Of a DNA stretch of 64,000 bases, positions 36,859-49,583 are shown piece by piece; the stretch's first letter is position 1; each line of letters opens with the position of its first letter. The position numbers and the translations under genes are program-made. This DNA comes from Bugula neritina (lineage: Eukaryota > Bryozoa > Gymnolaemata > Cheilostomatida > Bugulidae). The notes beneath the pieces were generated by a model. That model was not told where the DNA came from and did no database searches. It was given only the letters and a program-made list of their open reading frames with translations. The stretch lies in the NCBI GenBank assembly GCA_964035545.1, contig OZ037771.1, positions 14,070,633 to 14,134,632 on the forward strand, written 5' to 3'.

Positions 36859-37135
36859 TGCAAACTAGAGAGAGAAAGAGAGTGGGAGAGGGGGGTGGGA
36901 GAGAAAGGTTAGGAGAGAGGATGGAAGAGAGATGGGGTAGACGAGAGAAAGGGAGAGAGTCAGAGAGATAGTGGAAAAGGGAGGAGAGTAAGGTTAGGAG
37001 AGAGAGAAGGTGGGAAAGACAGAGAGTGGGAGAGAGAGGGAGAAGGTGGGAGAGAGGGAGGGTGGGAGAGAGGGAGAGAAAGAGAGAGAGGTTGAGTGGA
37101 AGGTGTGGGAGAAAGAGACAGAGAGAGGAGTGAGA
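36859..37135. repeat. Polypurine tract (GGGAGA/GAGAGA)n
   Basis: About 275 bp are almost pure purine on the plus strand, built from gagaga, gggaga and ggtggga words with few interruptions. Two minus-strand frames through it are strings of Leu, Ser and Pro and are artefacts of the repeat. Such homopurine DNA can adopt triplex structures, which is general knowledge rather than a sequence observation. Confidence 0.85.
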
Positions 37136-38700
37136 GAGCTTCCAAACTAACACCATTGACTTAAAAAATGTTGATAAAAACTGCAGCAAGTCTTTAAAAA
37201 CGATGCTAGCAAGTTCAAAGCTCACTATAACGTTCAAAATCAATAAAATGTCAAGTTCAAAAAACTCATCTGCGAGCAAAAAATAGTTACAGAGACAACC
37301 AGGTATTGGGCAAGAGCCAGCTAATAGGAGTACCTTTTTAGATAAGCTGCATGCAGGCACAGTGAGATAGCATCGGTGAGTGGTGTCTTCGTTTTAATTT
37401 CCTGAAAATGAACATAAACAAATGCTAGTAATGAAAGTTTTCAGGGTTATTAAGGGTGCAATTTTATCACTAAACATCATAGCCATAGCAAAAATTGCTC
37501 AGTACAAATTTAAGAAAAAATTCTTTCATCCATTACATAATATCCAAAATCAATTCCATTTATTCAATTCATCAAGCTGAAAAACCAAGAATAATCAGAA
37601 AGACAGTAAAATCACTTTCTCGTAAAAAACAGCTTTAAATCAAAATTGTTGGGTTCAGCTCTTAAGCTAAGACACCGATGCATTGAAATACAAAAAAGAT
37701 CAGCATACTTTTGACTGTCACAAAATTTATTTTACGTGCATCAGACATTTTAAGGTCACCCGCCAACCGCGCAGGACCACGGCGGTAAAAGGTGACCAGA
37801 CATTTTAAGGTCAATCAAAATCAAGCAAAATTCATCTCCATTTCGCTTACTGCTTTATGCTGCAGCTTATTTTTGCTTACCAAGTTTCTTTCTGCAGAAG
37901 AATTGTAGCTAGCTTCTCGATTTGCCATCTTTATTCCAGTCCCGGTTCAAATGACACCTTGATGGTATTAAATATCCATGCAAGCTAAAAAATATTTATC
38001 AATCAGTACAACAACAGAAACACTTACAATGATCCAAATATTAGTATCACATTACGATAACATTACACAGTAACACTATGTTTAACATTGTAATATTGAA
38101 GCATGACTTTGTGGTAGTTTGATATGCTATAGCAAAAGGCAGAAAAACCAACTGAAAAACCAACAGAAATAATCAAGTACAATTAACTAAAGTAAATAAA
38201 CTCACTGAATAGTAAATATTTTACTATACTTAGTGAATTGATTTACTTCCATTAGGTTTACTTTCATGATTAAATGCTTCTGTCTATTTTCCAGTTTATA
38301 GGAATATATTAAAAGTGAAACTAACTATAATTACTATTACCTTATCTAGTTTTGACTATATATTTTTCACAAATATAAACATAGTTATATGCATATCCCT
38401 ATTGTGACTGCAGATACCATTGCCGTAACTGAAATCAAACTTCATTCTACTTCAAGTTTCTAACATTGTCCTAGTTCAAAGACTAACAAGTGAATAATTA
38501 ATAACTGTGAAAGCTGCAAAAAGTTACTTTATTATTAAATAAGATACAACTGATTCTACCGTATATGATACTATGGTATCTGTATTAAATTAAAACATAA
38601 TTATGAAAATCAAAAGTTGTACTTTGGGCACTTATATTATAGTAATTAAATTGACAGCTTAAAATAGGCACATTAAACTATGATTGCAATTTTTATCCAT
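37136..38700. other. AT-rich non-coding stretch with one GC-rich hairpin
   Basis: Nothing coding is recognised. The only compact feature is the duplicated hairpin at 37742-37813. Confidence 0.5.
37742..37813. repeat. GC-rich hairpin between 17-bp direct repeats
   Basis: CAGACATTTTAAGGTCA occurs at 37742-37758 and again at 37797-37813. Between and overlapping them is a hairpin: GGTCACC pairs with GGTGACC and CCGCC pairs with GGCGG, with a loop containing aaccgcgcaggaccac. The segment is far more GC-rich than its surroundings. It may be a tiny insertion with target duplication or a slippage product. Confidence 0.55.
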
Positions 38701-41700
38701 TTATCTTTATAATTGAAGAATTATGATTTATTCTTACACACTTTATCATTATATTTAATCATCCTGACTTTCAGTCTGTCATAGTGATTACTACTATATG
38801 AAAATGACTTTGACTTAGGAGTCATAATTATAGTCACAGTGTTGATAAGTCAACAGTGTAGAATTAACACAGCACCAGACTAGTACTACCTCCAGCTTTC
38901 AAGTTTATGTTAGGGTATCTCTAAGACTAAAGAGTAACCCTAATAATGTAAGCAAAAAGCAGTGAGTAATAAGCATGCTATTCAACTTCAAGTTTCACTA
39001 TTACTATAACTAATACCACATGTATTTTAATAAAATTATGTAGCTGGTGAGTGAACTATAAAATTAAGTGGGGATCAAACTTTGAGCAATAATAATAGAA
39101 ATAATATTAGGACAGAGGTTTCCAATTACTAGTATGTGAAACCAAAGAAGAATGAATAACTACTATTAGTATTATTACGTTTACTTTATATTTAGTTTTA
39201 CCAGTTCGTATTATGATTATCTTACTTTGAATTGTAAAGTATAATAATTATAATATTCATAGTATTATATTTATATTATTAATTAATATTTGTATTAGTA
39301 AAAACATTTGCTTTAAGTTGCTTGTTTATTAAATTATTCTAAATCCTAATAACGATAATCTTAATATTAGTGATAATCATTATGCTCCTCACTATCCCCA
39401 AGTGCTATCAGTATGACCATCGCAATGTGAACCTAGACAGGAATGTAAAAAGGCACTGCAAAATAGAACATGGGATGGAGGCAGATATCCATATCATGAT
39501 ACAAATATCGATATTGAAGTTGATAATCATAATTATTATACAAATATAAATGATAATAACTACAATGATCAAAAATAAATAATAACAAAGAGTTTTCGAA
39601 TTACTATTCATAAAATCAAAGATCACATTTATAAAGATATAACCATATCTATTATTAAATTTAAGTCAACTATACTAATAGCAATAGTAATAGAAATAGA
39701 AAAAAAAAATCAATTTTAAGACAAAGAGTAAGAAAAATACTAAATCGATATTTAAAATTACTTATTTTTAATTTTAGTCACTTACAGTCAGTCTTAGTTT
39801 AATTTTTACCACTGAGTGTTTAATTTCAAGTTCACTTTGACAATAAACTTGAAGACTTTAACTAAGAATATGTATAACTCAAAATTCCAAATTGGTACAA
39901 GTAAAAGTTACAAATGAAGCTTTGTAATACTATTTTAAATTATTGGTATGATAGCATTATATTTTGACTCATAGCAATACTGATGGTGACAATTTCAAAC
40001 ATACCCATACCATTACTGTTACAGTTTAAGTTACTATTGCCGTTGTGATTGCCAGTAATGAGTAAATATTATTTAAATTTAAATGACTATTACTATTACT
40101 ATTAGTATTACTATCACTATCAGTACCGGTACGAATATAAGTATCACCATGATTCAAAATCAATGTATATTTTATCGATTTACTTTTATATTATCATTTA
40201 TCATTATGTTCATCACTATGATATTATCATGATATTAATTTTTAATTTAAACATAATAAAATCATAGGTATAATCATAAATAATCATAATGATGATCATA
40301 ATTATAATGCATAATTTTACTTTTAGTTCAGATTCAATGATTTAAGAGTAAGTGAAAGTTACTATAACTATTGCCATTGTGATTGTCAGTAATAAGTAAA
40401 TATAATTTAAATTTATATGACTATTATTATTACCAACACTCAGACTTACTCGGAGTCACTCTGTCTCTAAGTCTGAGTCTCACTCCACCAGTCCACGACT
40501 ACTCACACTGACAGTGACAGAGTGAGAGTGACACTGAATTACTATTACTATAACTATTAGCAAAATATATCAACATTATGGTTATCTTATTAGTTATTAC
40601 AATATGTTCGGCATTGATGTTGAACTAAAAATATTAATAGTTATTACAATCACAATGACAATGCCAATATCAATATGAATATCAATATGATCAAAGACAA
40701 ATGATTCCAAGCAGTTGAGTAGTAATTTATAAGTTAAAGTAGTAACTGTAAGACTAAGTAACTGGTAGCTGATACTATCAGTGATAGGTCTATACTTTAT
40801 ACCAATTACCTCAATAATATTACCTATATTACCATAATATGTTACCTATAATATATTTCTTTTCCAGCTCTATGCTTTATACCCTCTACTAAGTCTTATG
40901 CCGCGCACGTGACAAGAATGTAAGGTGAAGGTCACTCACAGCTGAAATCGCCAAGGATCTGTAATCCGTTACTGGTAGTAATATTTGTAGTAGTCGTACT
41001 ACCAGTGATCTGGATTTCTCTATGGCACTACGAATTGAATGTTGACAAGACGCGTGCATGTTCGCTGTCGGTAAACTAATTTTTACTGAATTTCAATCAT
41101 GCTAAGCTGTAACTTGTTTTCTAATGAAATAATATATTCGATAATAATATTAATGAATATAATAATAATATTTTATCATTTAATTTTGTAACTTTTACTT
41201 TTAGTTTTAGTATCTCGGTTTTGCATCAAAATTTACATCAATATGATTATCATTATGATTACAAAATGAAAATAATTATCATTAATCATTACCATTTATA
41301 TTATGATTATGATTAATGTTAGAATTACCAAAATTATAATGACATAATGATAATCATAATGCCAATGATAATCACAATCGTAACACTAATAGTAATACTA
41401 ATACCAAGACTAATAGTCAAACTCAAGGATTGAGCCAATGATTCAGATTGTCTAAATTTAAATAAATAAATTTCGGCCTTGGGTTTAACTTTATAGTTCA
41501 CAATTTTATTTTACATTACGACTGAGAGTCACAGTAAGACTAAGAAAAAGAGAAAGACTAAATCGTACCTCTCTTGCAGTTATTTTCAAAGTTTGTAGTT
41601 GTACTATTACTAGTACAGTAGTAGACGTATTAGTAGTAGTACTAGTAGTAGTAGTAGTAGTACTAGTATTAGTACTAGTAGTAGTACTAGTGTTAGTAGT

Positions 41701-42790
41701 AGTATTAGTGGTAATAGTAATAGGACTGCAATCTTAGATGTAAGTCTAATGAAATACTAATAGTAAAAGTATAAGTATAACTTTTGCATATTTAGTTTTA
41801 CTATAAGTGTAAATATAATTAGTAATAGTAAAACTCAAAGTATATACATTAACTCAGTTTAGCATTAATGATTAAATATAATAATTATAATAAAGTAAAA
41901 TGATCACCATTGCGATTATAATTAAAATTCTTAGTAACACTTTTATGAGACTCAGTTTAATTTAATAATATTAAACATTAGTTTAAGTTTGGCTACTACA
42001 AATAACTAATAAGTGCTACTATAGATAACTGTAAGGATAAGTATAAATTTAACTATAACATAAACTATCAGCAATAATAATATATCATATTGGTATTAAA
42101 CTATATATAGATAATGCAAATCATAGATCATACCTCATGATAGTTATTCCTAATGATCACATTTTTATATGCTGATGCTAATAAGTAGTAATTTTAAATT
42201 TGATAACTCATAAATGATGAATAAGGTAACAAGAATAATACTGGACCTAATATTGCTATTAGTCCTACTACAAGGATTTTATTATCTTATATGTGTAATA
42301 CGCTTCTTTTATTAATACTGCTGCTCAAAGTTAGTGTTAATAAATTATGTAGTTAAATGTTGTTGAAGGAATAAATTAGTTCATAACATAAACATTGCAC
42401 CATGTGAATATGAAATTTAATATGAATATCCCAGTTACACTTGCTGTTGCTCTTTAGAGACTAGAGTTATAACTTATAACTATGATATAATAATGCATAC
42501 CATTATTTTAACTAATCATATTACTCAGCTAATGTTAATGATAACTGTAAGTCTAAAAACCATTACGGTTATATGTGTCACTGACTAATATTATTTTTAA
42601 TATAATCATTCGTTTTATACTTGTACCTATATTTATATTTATACTTATACCTATTTTTATACCTATGCTCATATTTATAATTTCACGTATGCTTGTACAT
42701 TTTGCTCATAGTATCAGGGTGGCAATCGAAAAGTCATAATCGATATGTTAATCTAATATAATAGAACCAACTGCACTAATATAGTTGTAT
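38700..42790. repeat. Long cryptically simple domain (ATTATC, TACTAT, GATAAT words)
   Basis: About 4 kb are dominated by imperfect words such as attatcatt, tattacta, taataatc and tagtagtac. Denser cores are 41590-41715 (TAG/TAC triplets), 40435-40545 (gagtct/cactga words) and 42600-42690 (tatacctat/tttatac). No gene is supported; a minus frame at 39408-39626 is low-complexity. This resembles the blocks at 1.2-2.7 kb. Confidence 0.6.
41590..41715. repeat. TAG/TAC triplet microsatellite
   Basis: Runs of agt and act triplets alternate (tagtagtac, actagtagtag), so the strand is both repetitive and self-complementary (ACTAGT, AGTACT). Confidence 0.85.
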
Positions 42791-42825
42791 ATTATTATTA
42801 TTGTTGATTGACCGCAGTTTTTCAG

Positions 42826-45690
42826 CTGGTGTAACCTTTTACCATTGGCCTAGTTACACTAGGCTGGAATGGATAGAACTTTCCTCAAGATGTGAGCTTA
42901 TCCTGATCTTAGTAAGGGTGTCTGCTGAATTAGGGAGCATTTGTTTTCAGCTACTTCAAGTAGTGTCAGCCAGTCTACAATCTTGTATGAAGCTCCAAAG
43001 GCTCCAATTACAACGGGATGACTTTTGGTGTTTTCCAAAGGCGGGTTTATTCTAGTGCTAAATTCTGATATTTTCCTATTTTTTCAAATTTTCTTTCTTC
43101 TACTCTGTAGTCAACAGGGACTGTGATATCAATTATCGTTGTTTCAGCATTATGCTTGTCAACTACTAATATATCGGATCTCCTAACTTTGATGACTATG
43201 TCAGTGTGTATGTTAAAATCTTACAAGGTTTTTACATTATCGTTTTTCAGTACTGATTTTGTTTGATGTTCGTACCAATTCTTACTTCTCTGAAACCCAC
43301 GAAGTTCACACAACTACTATTGAAGTTATCGATGCCACGAGGTTGTGTCTTTTCTTATATTATTTTTGTGCTACCTTCTCAAATTCACTCAATATATGCA
43401 TCAAAGTTTTGTGTCTTGCGTTACACATTCCACACTTCTTGCTACCCTGTTCTTTCATCATAGCCACTTTATAATTTCTAGTAGTGAATAGTTGATCTTG
43501 CGCAGCTGTCAGCAGTCTTTATGTTTCCTTTTTCAGCCAACCATACTTCAACCAGTTCCAGGAAAATGCTTTCATGTCTTCCACCAATTTGATGTATTGT
43601 CCACGTAAAGCTTTTTCTTTCCACTCATCAGTTTTTTCTATCACTTTATCATTATTTAGTTCTACCGCTGTTTTGTTTTTTAAGAAGGTATTCAGTGTGG
43701 TGTTTTTATCAGTCCATGTTCTATTTATGTAGTCTGACATGCTGCAGTTTTCAATATTTATGCATTTTTCAGTTGACACCATTCTTCTACCGCCTTCTCT
43801 TCTGCTAACATACAGCCTGCCTACATCTGCTCTTGGATGGGGTGCACGGTTTGTTGTCATTAGCTTCCTTGTCTTTCAGTCCATATCTTTTAGCTCATGA
43901 AACAGTTCCGTCAAGTATTCTGGATGTGTAATGCACTGCTGTTACTGCCCATGTGTTTATTGCTTTGATTGTGTTCTCACCATTCAGTTTTGAATCCAGA
44001 ACTTTTCTCAATTGTTTATAGTACTCATTAATCTTATTTTTCATTTCATATATTTGTATTCTATCAGTCTCAAAAAATCCTAAATATTTATACGGCTTCT
44101 TACCCAGATCTTTGATTGCTTGTTCATCAGGCAAACTGATTCCTGTGTCCTTGATTTTCTTTCCCTTTCTCATAACCGGTGTGGCACATTTTTTAATTCA
44201 AATTTCATTTCTATGTCCCTTGTGAAGATCCTGGCAGTGTTTACCAAAGCTTCCAGTTCTGACTTTGATTTCCTATTTAGCTTCAGGTCATTCACATATA
44301 GAAGATGGTTTGTTTTCTGCCTCGTCGAAATTTGCATCATTGAGCCGCTTCTGTCATGCGAATCGGTAGTTGGAGAAAAGGGATAGAGATAAAGAGTCTC
44401 CTTGAAAAATTCTTAGTTTGATCTTTATTTCTCCTATCTTTTCTTCCAGGTATTTCAGTTGTGTTTTCCTAATTTCATGCTTTTTCTTATCAACCTTATG
44501 ACATTAATTGCCATTCCAGTTGTTTGCATTGTTTCTAAGATCTAATTCCCTTGTCTTTACATATGCTCCAATTTGTTGCTTACTTTATGTATAGCCATTC
44601 TGCATTGGTATTATTTTTAGTTTCCTGGCCCCCATATATTTTACCAAAATGCTTTTGTTTTTCTTGTCGGGTGCCTCTTTAGATGTACATTCATTTCCTC
44701 GTAATTCTTGATAAAAGCGCTCATCATTGTAAACATCCTGTTCTGGTTATATTGGTCAACTCATTCTGTATATCTGTTTATCTTCTAGCTTACAGCTCTC
44801 AGGTTTTGCTTCAGTTCTTCAATCACTACACCATACTCTTTGTTTTTTATCCTAGATTTTCCTTCAACCATTCTTCTCAATGAATCATTGTAAGCTCTAC
44901 TTTTTTCACTCTACTATTTTACTCAAGTCTGATCTAATTTCTTTTTATTTCTTCTGCAGTCATACTTTCCATACTTGTACATTGTCCGTTTTTCTTTTTC
45001 TTTTTTGTTACACACTTGTTCTGTTACTATTTTTCGCACAAGCCATGGTGGTGTTATTGAGCTCAATGGTATTAATAATCTCAACACAGTCTAATACTTC
45101 ATTGATCTGTCTTGCTGCCTGTAGTAATTTGACCCTCTCAATGTGCCTAAGGGCTCTTAGTGTTGGTCGATCATTAGATAGTTTGCTATGCTCATTTATA
45201 TTTTTTCTACTAACACTTTTTCTACCTCTGAACTAGGTACTCTTAAAGTTCTCATGGCTGATTTATATGCTATCTCATGTTGTACTATAACATCCTCTAT
45301 TTGCAAATTTAGCTCTTCATTATCTTCTTCACCAATTGATGTGCCTAGTTCTTGCAAGGTTCCTTCTTCAATCTTATGGAGTTCTTCTTCCATAAAATGC
45401 TTGTGTTTCTTCATAGTTCTTGCTTAATCCGCTAGTCTCTATTCGCTGATGTTAAACTCTCCTCTGTTTTCCAGCGTTTGCACATTCTTTTTAAATAATT
45501 CTTTGATCCGGGTCTACAGAGCTCATACATTGTTTTGCTATAACCTCTCAATTTGGGTGTACTTTTGAAGCAGCATTTCATGACAACTTTGTTGTCTTCT
45601 CTTGAGTATCTTCTTCTAGTTGTGCCAGTAACGGGTTGACGGCCGTAGGTTGCCTGGTCCTCCACATACCCACTGCCAGACGAGACATGC
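42826..45690 (-). pseudogene. Non-LTR retrotransposon copy 2, uninterrupted but decayed
   Basis: On the minus strand the order is: N-terminal basic leader (45665-45432, TRRRYSREDNKVV), acidic helix-rich segment (45414-45196), RT region with YVND (44287-44298) where copy 1 has YVDD, a post-RT block (44173-43895, ending near KLNGENTIKAINTWAV), the RADVGRLYVSRREGG block (43860-43519), a zinc-knuckle region with FEK as in copy 1, and the endonuclease block near 43130-43185 with RSD where copy 1 has RPD. Stops and frameshifts separate these, so no functional protein is predicted. The loss of an Asp in the RT box and of Pro in the endonuclease box are extra lesions in this copy. The 3' tail of copy 1 beyond 5636 is missing here. 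Confidence 0.75.
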
Positions 45691-46700
45691 TATGTTTAGT
45701 TAGACATACCATTAACGTCGTTGGCTTTATTAGTTCTATTTTAATGGATCATATTATTATTTTTAATTATTATTATTATCACTATCAGTAGCAAATAAAT
45801 AATTTTATATTTGTTATTAGTTACTACTTATAGAAATTGAGTGCCACAGCTTGAGGGTTATAAAGTCAGTCTTAGTCAATGTAATGGGGATGCTGATACT
45901 GACATTTGGCTTCGAGCTCATAATTAAATTGCTAACAACTATACCTAAGGATAACAGGAGTATTAAAATGTTAATTTATAATGATTATAACCTTAGAGTG
46001 GAGATATTATTCTCAATTTATTTAGTTTTTACTTTACTAACTTTTATTTTATTCATCAACCTTACTGTCTATTTAAATAGCAAACTAAAGAATAATTATG
46101 AAGGCCTTTGAATTGAAGTACTTTTCTGTAGCTGATTAGATTTCAAGTATTAAAATAACATACTAAGACAGAATACCATTATATGAGCTAGATTAATAAA
46201 GTAAAGAAGATTTCTTTGGTAATCAAAATATAGGTGTAACATATGCCTATTTTTAAGATTATGTTCTTATATGTGCTGTCTTTTTATTATTTTTAAAGTG
46301 CTACATTTTGAGGGTAGCCTACATCAATATGACTGCCCTGTAACTGCTTGTCAACTATAAGAGTTAGACCTATAAACTGTCTCATTTTCAAATTATCTTG
46401 ACTTTTCTAATTGATGTTAACATGACTATTCCTATTAGTATTTTGGTGTTTACCATTAGTAATGTTTGAACTAACATCAATATCATTGTTAATTTGTCTA
46501 ATTATTCAAATTTTAATATTCATCATTTGTGAACAGTAATAAAATTTTGTCTTTCTTAAATTAATGTGATGCTAGATTAGCTACTCTAGCAAGTGTGTAT
46601 TGTCCAATGAGTACTAATGCCATATTTTTGCACTTCTTGTTCTATATAATTTAGATTTAAGGTAACAATTCCTAAAGCTATCACATAATGCTGCTATCAG

Positions 46701-49362
46701 TTATAAAGATGTCACTGATCCAAACATTGAAAACCAGCTGAGTGCATGCAAGGTTGAAAACTTATTTTCTCTGGTTAGGTAAGTAGAAAGGTATTTGCTG
46801 TAATTTACAACTATTTTGTTTTCAACATCCTTGATGTTCATCTCTAAAAGATAAGTAGCACATAATGGTACCTGTTTTACTTAGCAGAAGAAATTATTGT
46901 CAAAGCTCTATTACTACATTTTAAATTGTATGACACTCTTTTGACTACATTTGATTTCATATCTCAAATAATTATATTTCTGACTCATGAAACTGTAACC
47001 ACACACTTGAGAACAAAATAAATAATGATATGGAAGCTTTCTTTAACTTTGTCAATTTAGTCAACAGCCAATGACTGAAAACATGTTTTGTACACTATTG
47101 ATTGCCTCTCTATTTCCGCTATAAGGCAGAAACTTTAATCTCAAAATTTAAGACACTGGCAATTCTTCCCAATAATACGTTCAAAACAAATATTTTTTGC
47201 CAAGTAATATAGTATTTAATTATATTTTTTAGTCAAAGAAATTTGTTTGGTTTCTTGTGTCATCTTGAATAGCTTGTTATTCATTATCTTTTTCTTCGTG
47301 TTATGACTATGAGTGTATATAACCTTTTCTGACAGGTTTTTCCCCCATCACTATATGTTTCTCTGTTTACTCTCTAACAGTTTTATTTCCGTTCATTTTT
47401 TAGAGTTTACTAAAATGACATGGGTGTGCTTTGTTGTGGCTCCTAATTGAGCGCATCCGTTGAGATTATTGTAAGTTTTGTTGAAACTGAGCTGAGGCCT
47501 CTTACTCCTAAAGGCAAGAATTTGAGTCATCTTAGCTACTTGTAGCATATCAACATCGAACAGCACCATTCCACTACTCTAAGCTTAAGGTTTTGGCTGC
47601 ATTAGATCAACAGGTAAGTTTAATAGTTTGTATTCCGTACACTATTTCATGATGTCTGTTCAGCATTTACTTGGTAGCACACATTTATAGATTTTGCATT
47701 ATTTTAGTTTTTTGCAGTACAACTTTTCTACGCAACTATTACACTGTTGTTGCTGTTAATTGTAGTTTATTCTGCTTGACCATGCAATTATTGAATTATG
47801 TTGCAGAGGTGATTGGGTCCTTTTATTTAATTTAGTACACACTGGAAATCTGCAGTTTTTAGCCATTTTTACAGTTTAGCTGCTAATGAACAATGCTTTT
47901 TGCTTAAAATTAGTGAGACATCAAAAAATACACCTAAATAATCAAGGTTCTTCTTAATTTTGCATGATTTCTCATGTTTTTTCCTATTTATTCATTTCAT
48001 TAGGATTGCCTACTGTTACAAACTAACCGTGGCGATCCGCAGTCAGAAGTTGCTGTAATTAGAAAAAAGCATAAGAAATCAAAGAAAATTAAAAAGAGCC
48101 TTGATTATTTAGGTGTATTTATTGATATTTTTTTTGTTTCGGGCCAAAACTCATGTTCATTAGCAAAAACTTGAGATCTTCAGTATGTACTAACTTAAGT
48201 AAAATGAACCAATTGCAGTAAATTTCTGCATTTTCTAATACTTCTTAAATTTACACCTAAAATAGTGCTGTCTTAAGAAAATGACACTAGCTGCTGTTTT
48301 CATGTATGTGCCCCAATTGTATATAATGCTGTTGATTTGTTTTGTGCTTTTTCTATTTGTTTGTTATATAACTTTTCTTTTAAGGTTGTTGCCAGCACCT
48401 AAAGCATGAAGTTGGTTTAATAGAGGATATTTAGAAGAAGAAACTGATGAACTTTATTAAAGGTGATCAAGCAGGTAATGCACATGATTAATAATAGAAA
48501 GCTCCTTTAAATTTATTTATGTTGGTGAAGTTTTATTTTGGTAATCTAAATATTGATTGTAACTATGTTATTTTCATTGCTAAAACATGCAAAAGTAAGT
48601 TTCGAAAAGTTTGTTAGTCACAATAACAAAAATCTAATATCCATTCCTAAGTAAGTCATGAAAAATATTTGCTTATGATCAATCTTTTTATTGAGGTAAA
48701 GTACTTGACTGCATGGAGAAATTTTTAAATCTACAATAATAATTATTCTGACCACCAAACATGGTTAACACAAAGAATTTCATATTTTGTTATTTAGGTA
48801 ACATCACAAGCCTTAGATATATTATTCTTGCTTCTTGGTAAGCATTGTACTAGGTAATGTGCATTTATGCATTATTTGGGCTGACTTCAAAACCAAATCC
48901 TCCAGCATTCCATTGCAATTTTGTTGCTGAATTATTATTTTTATTTTTAGATTTAGCAGAGGGCAGCAGAGCAGTCAAGAGTCATCAACTGTGTACTCAG
49001 TTTCATAACAGGTCTAAAGACTAGGTTAGTAATGTTGTCATTTTATGAGACTTGCATATATGCTGCACATGTATCTTTTGTCTTTAAATTCTATCTGAGT
49101 GAGTAAAAAAGTTATTCTCATTATTCATTAGTGTCAATTAATTTCTACTCACAGTTTTACTGTTACATAGTTTATAAAGCCCTTGTGTCAACTTTTCTAG
49201 ATATCCTGGTTAAAATTGTTCCACTTGATGAATGGCATAGGGCATATGCAATAGCAAAACAGTTGCAGGCTGTTTTGGAAAAAAAATTGTACATATAACC
49301 TTTATTTTATACATGTTATTTAGGCTTTGGTAGAACTGTTGGAGAGCCTTCCTCTTGAATAA
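46701..49362 (+). pseudogene. Broken multi-exon gene, copy 2, unrecognised
   Basis: Exon candidates: 46701-46778 (YKDVTDPNIENQLSAC, GTAAGT donor); 47536-47613 (LLVAYQHRTAPFHYSKLK, GTAAGT donor); 48004-48112 after an intact TTAG acceptor (DCLLLQTNRGDPQSEV, then a lysine-rich KKHKKSKKIKK); 48396-48474 (HLKHEVGLIEDI, in-frame TAG at 48432-48434, then KKKLMNFIKGDQA, GTAATG donor); 48951-49021 (DLAEGSRAVKSHQLC); 49201 onward (DILVKIVPLDEWHRAYAIAK then QLQAVLEKK); and 49324-49362 (ALVELLESLPLE, stop). Joins 2-3 and 4-5 keep phase; joins 3-4 and 5-6 do not. It is better preserved than copy 1 but not a clean gene. No family is recognised. Confidence 0.45.
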
Positions 49363-49492
49363 AGCTACTCAACTTCCCGGATTCTACTTTATTGACATTA
49401 ACCCACTACCTACAAAACGCCTTGAAATTTAGCTAATAAGTTATGTATTTTGTGATTTTTTTTAAATGTACAATGTTATGTATAAATTACAA

Positions 49493-49497
<5 letters not shown>

Positions 49498-49580
<83 letters not shown>
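49498..49580. repeat. (TA)41 microsatellite expanded in copy 2
   Basis: A pure TA run of about 83 bp. The matching position in copy 1 (31543-31556) has about seven repeats. The plus-strand frame across it is an Ile-Tyr artefact. Confidence 0.95.

Positions 49581-49583
<3 letters not shown>

Noticed and set aside
36785-37360. 191-codon minus-strand frame
   Set aside because: It crosses the polypurine tract and reads as Leu/Ser/Pro runs; a low-complexity artefact.
37938-37955. tRNA-like B box (ggttcaaat)
   Set aside because: No A box or cloverleaf could be formed around it.
43259-45427. Plus-strand frames over retrotransposon copy 2 (and 27733-28178, 6072-6272)
   Set aside because: They are antisense shadows of the minus-strand retrotransposon, which has the recognisable motifs.
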